From: an uncultured Prevotella sp.
GTDB taxonomy: Bacteria > Bacteroidota > Bacteroidia > Bacteroidales > Bacteroidaceae
Assembly: GCA_900553155.1 (NCBI GenBank)
Contig: USCM01000149.1
Location: 1-5,220, forward strand
DNA length: 5,220 bases
Direction of reading: 5' to 3'
Part shown: one piece after another, positions 1 through 4,611 of the stretch
How the letters are laid out: each line of letters opens with the position of its first letter
How positions within the stretch are numbered: position 1 is the stretch's first letter
Translations under genes and position numbers: made by a program
Notes under the pieces: generated by a model
Database searches by the model: none
Told to the model about the DNA's origin: nothing
Seen by the model: only the letters and a program-made list of their open reading frames with translations

Positions 1-17
1 CTACGTGCACATTGCAC

Positions 18-132
18 GGTTGCAGATATGGTTGCAGATAAGCGTTTCATCTGCAACCATCTGCCACCCATCTGCAACCACACAACTCACAGAGGCACAG
101 CACGTTACGCGAAAAGGTTGCAGATGGCAGAT
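18..132. repeat. Cluster of direct and inverted GGTTGCAGAT units
   Basis: The unit GGTTGCAGAT occurs on the + strand at 18-27, 30-39 and 116-125. Its exact reverse complement ATCTGCAACC occurs at 49-58 and 70-79. A one-base variant, ATCTGCCACC, lies at 59-68, and a shortened GGCAGAT follows the last copy at 126-132. Positions 28-39 and 49-60 form a perfect 12-bp inverted repeat with a 9-nt loop. The pair 18-27 / 70-79 can pair outside it, leaving only the variant copy and two bases around it as a bulge. The cluster ends about 50 bp before the promoter-like element. Similar short repeats may be dispersed elsewhere in the genome, but this window cannot show that. It could be a multi-site protein-binding region, a structured element or a degenerate repeat array. 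Confidence 0.8.
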
Positions 133-162
133 AAAAACGGAAAAAATGTTTTCTTATGGGGA

Positions 163-191
163 TTGTGTTTCGAATATTCTTTTTATCTTTG
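163..191 (+). promoter_or_regulatory. Putative Bacteroidetes-type promoter for the exported-protein gene
   Basis: TATCTTTG at 184-191 is an exact match to the Bacteroidetes -7 consensus TAnnTTTG. The -33 element is weak: the best candidate is ATTG at 162-165, with an 18-bp spacer, slightly shorter than the usual 19-21. An A-rich tract lies upstream at 133-146. Transcription would start near 197-200, giving a leader of about 130 nt before the ATG at 328. The assignment rests on the -7 match and position only. Confidence 0.5.
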
Positions 192-309
192 CAATGTTGA
201 TGGAGTCGAGCCTACCTCATAACAGCAACACGGTGGTAAGCCACGACGCCAATGCAGCATAACACAAAGCAACCTGCTAAACCAATGCTTATAACAATGT
301 TAAACAATA

Positions 310-321
310 GTGTTGCAACAC
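310..321. repeat. 12-bp perfect palindrome just before the start codon
   Basis: GTGTTGCAACAC reads the same on both strands and ends 6 bp before the ATG at 328. It lies where a ribosome would bind. It could be an operator half-site pair, or chance. As RNA it could only form a very short stem, so a DNA-level role is more plausible than a hairpin. Confidence 0.4.
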
Positions 322-327
322 CTTATT

Positions 328-1143
328 ATGAAAGAAACTAAATCTATGACTGGCAAATGGGGAATGCCGTCACGTGCCTTACTTGTACTCGGCATGGCTG
401 TTGTATTTGGCAGCACAACCGCATCGGCTCAGTCGCTCAAGGGTATGTTCAAGAAAGCTAAAGAGAGTTTTGGCGAACAAGTGAAAAAGGAAGCTACCAA
501 GAACATCGAGAAAACACTTCCTATCAAGACCGCAACAAAGACCACCACTAAGCACCGCAGCATTACACCGGTAAAGAAGAGTGGAGGCAAAACTATTGAC
601 ATTCCAAGAAACCACACTGCCCTTTTTGCGCCAATAGGCAAGGCGGTGGATGCCAAGTTGGGCATAAGGACGGTGAAGCAGCAGAAGCCGCCACAGGACG
701 AGAAGAAGCAACCTGACTGGAACGACGCGCAAGTGCCTGCCAACGAACTCGACAACAAGAGTCTGGTTGAGGCATACAAGCTGATGGAAGAATGTCTCGA
801 CAGCAAATACGTATCAAGAACATCGCCGGCATCCTTCAGACATCTAAGTCTTTACGACGAACTAAACGCGCGCACAAGAGCGCTTAACTACTTCGTTGAA
901 AGATATAACGACGCAATGGACACATACGAGGACGAGGATATGTCGAACGACAATGCCAACCGTACATTTGCAGGCACATTGAAGACGGATGCCTACAAAA
1001 CTGTGATACGATCGTCCATCGCTCCCCTCCTTACTCTGAGCGACAACTTTGTCAGCGATGACGTCAAGGAGTACTTCAAGGAACATGGCGGAGGCGAGAA
1101 CGCACATAAAGCAAAGCTCACGGTGTGGAATCCGGACAGATAA
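328..1143 (+). CDS. Exported protein of unknown function
   Basis: This encodes 271 aa from the ATG at 328. An in-frame GTG at 310 sits inside a palindrome and would add MLQHLI before the signal peptide, so it is disfavoured; ATGs at 346 and 364 are possible alternatives. Residues 1-16 are polar and basic, 17-31 are hydrophobic (ALLVLGMAVVFGSTT), and ASA at 32-34 followed by QS is a textbook signal peptidase I site. There is no lipobox cysteine and no later membrane segment, so the mature protein (about 237 aa) should be soluble in the periplasm or secreted. The first 60 or so mature residues are rich in Lys and Thr and probably partly disordered. A proline- and charge-rich linker follows (about 120-145), then a mostly helical-looking C-terminal half with an acidic patch (YEDED). 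I recognise no catalytic motif or family. Lys-rich exported hypotheticals are common in Bacteroidales. It stands alone, converging on the helicase gene. Confidence 0.8.
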   Translation: MKETKSMTGKWGMPSRALLVLGMAVVFGSTTASAQSLKGMFKKAKESFGEQVKKEATKNIEKTLPIKTATKTTTKHRSITPVKKSGGKTIDIPRNHTALFAPIGKAVDAKLGIRTVKQQKPPQDEKKQPDWNDAQVPANELDNKSLVEAYKLMEECLDSKYVSRTSPASFRHLSLYDELNARTRALNYFVERYNDAMDTYEDEDMSNDNANRTFAGTLKTDAYKTVIRSSIAPLLTLSDNFVSDDVKEYFKEHGGGENAHKAKLTVWNPDR

Positions 1144-1154
1144 CACATAAGAGA

Positions 1155-1176
1155 GGAGGGGCACTACAGCCCCTCC
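1155..1176. terminator. GC-rich hairpin between convergent genes
   Basis: GGAGGGGC (1155-1162) and GCCCCTCC (1169-1176) form a perfect 8-bp stem with a 6-nt loop, ACTACA. It lies 11 bp after the stop of the exported-protein gene and covers the last codons and stop of the helicase gene on the other strand (stop at 1164-1166). On the minus strand the stem is followed by a T-rich but interrupted stretch (TCTCTTATG). On the plus strand the nearest T run is at 1192-1196. It is a plausible shared terminator but lacks a clean U tract on either side. Confidence 0.5.
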
Positions 1177-3035
1177 ACAAACTCGTACAGCTTTTTATAG
1201 AACGGATGCGACGTCATCGTCTGGGCCGACCCAAGTATGATGAGCTTCATGCGGGCACGTGTTATAGCCACGTTCATACGACGCAAGTCGCGAAGGAAGC
1301 CTATGTCGCCGCCGTCGTTCGACCTTACCAATGATATCAGGATGATGTCGCGCTCCTGACCCTGGAACCCGTCCACCGTGTTCACCGTTATCATCCGGCG
1401 GTACGGACGGAAGTATTCTTTCTGCCTTATCATTTTGCGGAGCAGTTGCACCTGGGCACGATAAGGAGAGATGATGCCCACATCTATCGACTCGTCGAAT
1501 ATGCGATTTTTGCCGATTTTATCGAAGTAATCTTGCAAGGTGGCAAGCGTAAGCTCGGCTTCGGCACGGTTTATCCTGCCAAAACTCTCACCCACAAATT
1601 CTTCCTTGCCGTCCACATCGGCGGTATCTATCCACACCATGGGCAGGTCGTAGTCGAGTATGCCACGGTGGCTCACCTCCGGGGCGGTTGTAACGGCGCC
1701 GTTGTAGAAGTAGTCGCTTGAGAACTGCATGATGCGCTCGTTCATTCGATACTGCATGGTGAGCAGCGTCACGACGTCGGGCTTCTGCTCCACGATGCGC
1801 TCCATAAGCGTCTTGCCCAATCCACCCTTCAAGGCGGCAATGCTCTTGACCGTAGGCGGCAGCTGACAATGGTCGCCAGCCAACACCACTCTGCCTGCCT
1901 TGCGTATGGCTATCCAGCAAGCAGCCTCAAGAGCCTGGGCTGCCTCGTCGATGAAGAGGGTCGAGTATTTCTCGCCCTCCAGCACCCTATTGGCGGCACC
2001 CGTAAGCGTGCAGGCTATGACACGTGCCTCGCCAAAGAGCGACGAGCGTATGCGCAGCTCCAGCTCGGTGGCTCGGCTCTTGAGCCTATCCATCTTCTGG
2101 TGCCACGAGTCGGAACGCTTGCGCTGCCCACGCAATTCGCGTATAGCCTTGCGTATGCTCCACAGTTGGGGATAGTCGGGGTGCGCCTCGAAGCGCCGCT
2201 CGTAGGTAAAGGACAGCATCTTGTCGTTGACACGTGTGGGGTTGCCTATGCGCAGCACCGCCACTCCCCTATCCACAAGCTTCTCGGATATCCAGTCGAC
2301 AGCCATATTGCTCTGTGCGCACACCAGCACCTGACTCTCGCGGCGCAGCGTCTCGTATATAGCCTCAACAAGAGTTGTGGTCTTGCCCGTGCCGGGAGGA
2401 CCGTGTACCACAGCCACATCCTTGGCTCGCAGCACCTCGTTCACAGCCCGTTCCTGCGACGCATTGAGCCACGGAAAGCGCATCGGCTCGAAGCTTAGCT
2501 TGCGGGCGGGCGCCTTGGTGTAGAACATCTCACGCAAATCGGCAAGTCGGCCCGACGTGGCACGCATTACACGGTCGAGCGCGTCGAACATAAGCCGGTA
2601 GCTTGTTTCGTCGAAGAAGAGCTGCACGCCGATGGCATCCTGGCGCTGCAGGTCGGTAAGGCGGCCAGCATCAGGCAATGCCACCACCATACGGTCGGTC
2701 TCGGCATAGCTCACGGTGGCGGTGAAGGACATATATTGTATGCTGTCCTTGCTCGTCTTGGGGTCGCGGCGCATGGTGAAGAAGCACACGGGGCGACCAG
2801 GCTCGAAGTTGTGCTCTATGTCGGAGCCTTCGTGCCGCGACACCTCCACCACCATCTGGTTGAGCGAGTTGTAGTAGCAACGGCCCAACGTAACGGGAAA
2901 CCAGGCGTCGCCTCGGCGCACCTTACGCTCCACGCCCATCGTCTCGGTTTGCTTGCGAAACTCCTCCTTCTCGTGGTTGTACTCTATCTGCAACAACATA
3001 CGCTGCTGCTGAAGCTGTAATATCGAATTGTTCAT
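1164..3035 (-). CDS. Superfamily 1 DNA/RNA helicase, UPF1/IGHMBP2-like (AAA_11/AAA_12)
   Basis: This encodes 623 aa from the ATG at 3035-3033. The frame stays open to 3107, but the extra 24 residues would be read through the promoter-like element at 3065-3072 and look unlike protein, so MNNSILQLQQQ is the likely start. The first 35 residues are Gln/Glu-rich and probably coiled coil. Residues about 36-185 resemble the accessory (beta-barrel-like) region of this family. Helicase motifs appear in order: Q motif LNASQ (190-194), Walker A GPPGTGKT (212-219), Ia VLVCAQSNMAVD (236-247), Walker B DEAAQ (363-367), III GDHCQLPP (387-394), IV MQYRMNE (427-433), V TVDGFQGQERD (553-563) and VI NVAITRARMKL (588-598). 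Residues about 285-335 are basic and helical, in the position of the 1B/1C insertions. All catalytic residues are intact, so ATP-driven 5'-3' unwinding of nucleic acid is expected from the family. The cellular role and substrate are unknown. No nuclease domain is fused, and no defence partner is adjacent. No Shine-Dalgarno sequence is seen. Confidence 0.93.
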   Translation of the reverse strand: MNNSILQLQQQRMLLQIEYNHEKEEFRKQTETMGVERKVRRGDAWFPVTLGRCYYNSLNQMVVEVSRHEGSDIEHNFEPGRPVCFFTMRRDPKTSKDSIQYMSFTATVSYAETDRMVVALPDAGRLTDLQRQDAIGVQLFFDETSYRLMFDALDRVMRATSGRLADLREMFYTKAPARKLSFEPMRFPWLNASQERAVNEVLRAKDVAVVHGPPGTGKTTTLVEAIYETLRRESQVLVCAQSNMAVDWISEKLVDRGVAVLRIGNPTRVNDKMLSFTYERRFEAHPDYPQLWSIRKAIRELRGQRKRSDSWHQKMDRLKSRATELELRIRSSLFGEARVIACTLTGAANRVLEGEKYSTLFIDEAAQALEAACWIAIRKAGRVVLAGDHCQLPPTVKSIAALKGGLGKTLMERIVEQKPDVVTLLTMQYRMNERIMQFSSDYFYNGAVTTAPEVSHRGILDYDLPMVWIDTADVDGKEEFVGESFGRINRAEAELTLATLQDYFDKIGKNRIFDESIDVGIISPYRAQVQLLRKMIRQKEYFRPYRRMITVNTVDGFQGQERDIILISLVRSNDGGDIGFLRDLRRMNVAITRARMKLIILGSAQTMTSHPFYKKLYEFVEGL

Positions 3036-3064
3036 TGTATATTGTTTTCGGCTACTTATTGATG

Positions 3065-3072
3065 CAAAGGTA
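3065..3072 (-). promoter_or_regulatory. Putative -7 element for the helicase gene
   Basis: Read on the minus strand, 3072-3065 is TACCTTTG followed by C, an exact TAnnTTTG match. The best -33 candidate is TTAG, 21 bp upstream, with one mismatch to TTTG. Transcription would start around 3058, leaving a short A-rich leader of roughly 25 nt before the ATG at 3035. Confidence 0.6.
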
Positions 3073-3094
3073 CAATATTTTGGGAAATAATTGC

Positions 3095-3102
3095 TAATTT
3101 TG
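3095..3102 (+). promoter_or_regulatory. Putative -7 element for the ABC ATPase and nitroreductase genes
   Basis: TAATTTTG at 3095-3102, followed by C, matches TAnnTTTG exactly. No good -33 TTTG is seen at 19-21 bp; a TTTG at 3079-3082 is too close. Its -33 region would fall on the opposing -7 element of the helicase promoter. Transcription would start near 3108-3110, so the 25-bp palindrome at 3119-3143 would lie at the front of the transcript. Confidence 0.5.
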
Positions 3103-3118
3103 CACATATATACTGTAG

Positions 3119-3143
3119 GTGGTACGGCTCAGAGCCGTACCAC
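3119..3143. repeat. 25-bp near-perfect palindrome in the ABC gene leader
   Basis: GTGGTACGGCTC (3119-3130) and GAGCCGTACCAC (3132-3143) are exact reverse complements separated by a single A. In RNA this would form a strong GC-rich hairpin with a tight loop, about 10 nt after the predicted transcription start and 29 nt before the ATG at 3173. There is no following T tract, so it is not a standard terminator. Candidates are a 5' stabilising stem, an operator for a dimeric repressor, or a dispersed palindromic element of REP type. The sequence alone does not decide between them. Confidence 0.85.
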
Positions 3144-3172
3144 GCAAACAACCCTATAAGAAACAAAACTCC

Positions 3173-3952
3173 ATGTCAATCAACGCAATATCCCTACAAG
3201 ACGTCGCCATAGGCTACCCTGCCCGACACAACAGCCGCCACATCATCGGCTCCAATCTGTGGGCCAATGCCCAGGCTGGCACCCTTACCTGCATAATAGG
3301 CCGCAACGGAACGGGCAAGTCGACCTTGCTGCGCTCCATCGCCCGACTGCAAGACCGTCTTGGCGGCGACATCCTCCTGGACGGAAAGAGCGTGGACAGC
3401 TATGCCCGCGACGAGTTTGCACGACAGCTTAGCATCGTGCTTACGTCGAGACCGGAGGCGCAGAGCCTTACGGTTGGCGAGCTTGTGTCATTGGGACGCA
3501 CTCCATACACGGGCTTCTGGGGCAGACTGAACGATGAAGACCGCACGGCGGTGGACGAAGCGTTAGCTATGGTGGGCATGGAGGAGATGAGAAGGCGCCG
3601 CGTGTGCAGCCTCAGCGACGGCGAATGTCAGAAGGCTATGATAGCGAAGTCGCTTGCGCAAAGCACTCCCACTATTCTGCTTGACGAACCCACTGCCTTT
3701 CTCGACTTCCACGGCAAGGTGGACTTGCTTATGCTTCTGCGCCAACTGGCACACAACGAGGGCAAGACCATACTGCTGTCCACACACGACCTTGAGGCTG
3801 CCCTACAAACTGCCGACCGTCTGTGGATGCTCGACAAGGACGGCATACACGAGGGAGAGCCTAAAGCATTGGTTGCCAATGGGGATGTGGATAGGTATAT
3901 TGGGCACGAGGGAGTGAGCGTGGACAACGACTTCAGGATTAAGATTAGATAA
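3173..3952 (+). CDS. ABC transporter ATP-binding protein, FecE/BtuD-like (iron-siderophore, haem or cobalamin type)
   Basis: This encodes 259 aa from the ATG at 3173. An in-frame GTG at 3119 is the first base of a palindrome and would add a basic, non-homologous tail, so it is rejected. Walker A is GRNGTGKST (43-51), the signature is LSDGE (147-151) in place of LSGGQ, Walker B is TILLDEP (167-173) with catalytic Glu172, the D-loop is FLD (176-178) and the switch His is His205 (STHD). The segment VGELVSLGRTPYTGFWGRL (101-119) is typical of FecE-like importer ATPases. The usual Q-loop Gln appears replaced by Thr91 (LSIVLTSRP). The protein would sit on the cytoplasmic face and power a FecCD-type permease dimer importing a metal chelate or corrinoid. 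No permease or binding-protein gene flanks it: the helicase lies upstream on the other strand and a nitroreductase downstream. The substrate cannot be told from the sequence. No clear Shine-Dalgarno sequence is seen. Confidence 0.9.
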   Translation: MSINAISLQDVAIGYPARHNSRHIIGSNLWANAQAGTLTCIIGRNGTGKSTLLRSIARLQDRLGGDILLDGKSVDSYARDEFARQLSIVLTSRPEAQSLTVGELVSLGRTPYTGFWGRLNDEDRTAVDEALAMVGMEEMRRRRVCSLSDGECQKAMIAKSLAQSTPTILLDEPTAFLDFHGKVDLLMLLRQLAHNEGKTILLSTHDLEAALQTADRLWMLDKDGIHEGEPKALVANGDVDRYIGHEGVSVDNDFRIKIR

Positions 3953-3965
3953 CAATTAATAATAT

Positions 3966-3971
3966 AAAGGA
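3966..3971 (+). promoter_or_regulatory. Shine-Dalgarno-like site of the nitroreductase gene
   Basis: AAAGGA lies 9 nt before the ATG at 3981 in an otherwise A/T-rich 28-bp gap. It is the only convincing purine-rich ribosome site in the window and supports the ATG at 3981 as the start. Confidence 0.5.
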
Positions 3972-3980
3972 ATACAACGT

Positions 3981-4505
3981 ATGGAAAACCAACTGTTAGA
4001 ACTTATCAAGACTCGCCGCTCTTGCCGCCACTATAAGGCTGAGCAGGTTAGCGACGAACTACTGAACGCTGTGCTTGAGGCTGGCGAGTATGCCCCAACC
4101 GGTCACGGACTGCAGGACCCCATTATCGTGGCTGTGCAGAACGACGACATCAAGGCACAGCTGGCACGTCTTAATGCCCAGATTATGGGTGTGGACAGCA
4201 ACCCCTACTACGATGCCCCCACCTATCTGCTTGTTTTCTCTACCAAGGACAACCCCAATGCCTTCCAGGATGGCTCGTGCGTGCTCGAGAATATGATGCT
4301 TGCCGCTCATGCCGTAGGGCTCGCCACGTGCTGGATTAACCGCGAATACCAAATGTTCCAGACTGAGGAGGGCAAGCAGCTCATGAAGACTCTCGGCGTG
4401 GACGAACAGTATATCGGCATCGGCGCTCTGTCGCTGGGATATGCGTCGAGGGAGGCTCGCCCGGCGGCTCCACGCAAGGAGGGACGCGTTAGGGTCGTGA
4501 AGTAA
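3981..4505 (+). CDS. Nitroreductase-family FMN oxidoreductase
   Basis: This encodes 174 aa, the usual size for a compact single-domain nitroreductase. Residues 11-18 (TRRSCRHY) match the N-terminal RRSxRxF/Y motif whose Arg and Ser contact the FMN phosphate. APTGHGLQDP (38-47) is the second flavin-contacting segment. VLENMMLAAHAVGLATCWI (101-119) is the conserved helix and glycine turn leading into the GLGTCWI-type motif. IGIGALSLGYA (145-155) precedes the basic C-terminal tail (APRKEGRVRVV), which commonly closes over the flavin. The enzyme should be cytoplasmic, dimeric and NAD(P)H-dependent. Its natural substrate (quinone, nitro compound, flavin or other) is not predictable. It starts 28 bp after the ABC ATPase on the same strand with no terminator between, so the two are probably co-transcribed. 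This small subgroup is common in anaerobic Bacteroidetes and Firmicutes. Confidence 0.92.
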   Translation: MENQLLELIKTRRSCRHYKAEQVSDELLNAVLEAGEYAPTGHGLQDPIIVAVQNDDIKAQLARLNAQIMGVDSNPYYDAPTYLLVFSTKDNPNAFQDGSCVLENMMLAAHAVGLATCWINREYQMFQTEEGKQLMKTLGVDEQYIGIGALSLGYASREARPAAPRKEGRVRVVK

Positions 4506-4513
4506 ATCATTGC

Positions 4514-4546
4514 TGAGCGTTACACGAAACAGAACATTAACGCTCA
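4514..4546 (+). repeat. 9-bp inverted repeat after the nitroreductase gene
   Basis: TGAGCGTTA (4514-4522) and TAACGCTCA (4538-4546) are exact reverse complements with a 15-nt loop, starting 8 bp after the stop codon. No T tract follows. It may help protect the 3' end or act with the larger stem-loop at 4561-4604. Confidence 0.5.
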
Positions 4547-4560
4547 TTATACGAACAAAG

Positions 4561-4604
4561 AATAAACGGCAACTACACGATTATTCGTGTAATTGCCGTT
4601 TATT
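4561..4604. terminator. Bidirectional stem-loop terminator between the nitroreductase gene and argS
   Basis: Positions 4561-4580 and 4585-4604 form a 20-bp stem with a 4-nt loop (TTAT) and one imperfect position (C4573 opposite A4592). The stem carries A-rich sequence on the left and T-rich sequence on the right, as expected for a terminator working in both directions between convergent genes. It ends 7 bp from the argS stop codon. On the minus strand the imperfect position becomes a G-U pair, so the argS transcript would have an uninterrupted stem. Confidence 0.85.
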
Positions 4605-4611
4605 ATATGTA

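Larger units (their letters stand above)
1..327. other. Non-coding region upstream of the exported-protein gene
   Basis: No convincing gene is present here. The two short open frames that cross it (5-262 and 28-222) run through the repeat cluster and the promoter-like element, and their translations look like no protein family. The stretch can be divided into a repeat cluster (18-132), an A-rich tract (133-146), a promoter-like element (184-191), an unremarkable spacer (about 198-309) and a 12-bp palindrome (310-321). The gene upstream of the window is not visible. Confidence 0.75.

Noticed and set aside
18..132. CRISPR array
   Set aside because: The units are only 10 bp, occur in both orientations and have irregular spacing from 0 to 36 bp, with no cas genes nearby.
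5..262. 85-aa open frame through the first repeat cluster (and a 64-aa one at 28-222)
   Set aside because: They are built from repeat units and run through the promoter-like element, have no ribosome site, and have no protein-like character.
310..327. GTG start for the exported protein
   Set aside because: It lies in a perfect palindrome and would extend the signal peptide N-region with MLQHLI; the ATG at 328 gives a normal signal peptide.
1869..2498. 209-aa open frame on the plus strand inside the helicase gene
   Set aside because: It is an antisense shadow of a long GC-rich coding region whose minus-strand product has all helicase motifs.
1164..3035. Helicase as part of an anti-phage defence system
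   Set aside because: Similar SF1 helicases occur in defence systems, but no nuclease, methylase, effector or other defence gene is adjacent, and the flanking genes look like housekeeping.
3036..3107. 24-residue N-terminal extension of the helicase
   Set aside because: It crosses the TACCTTTG promoter-like element, and its sequence does not look like part of the family.
3119..3172. GTG start for the ABC ATPase
   Set aside because: The GTG is the first base of the 25-bp palindrome and gives a basic tail unlike FecE-type N-termini; the ATG at 3173 places the first beta strand normally.
4059..4547. 162-aa open frame antisense to the nitroreductase
   Set aside because: The plus-strand frame encodes a complete nitroreductase; the antisense product resembles nothing and runs into the region beside the terminator.
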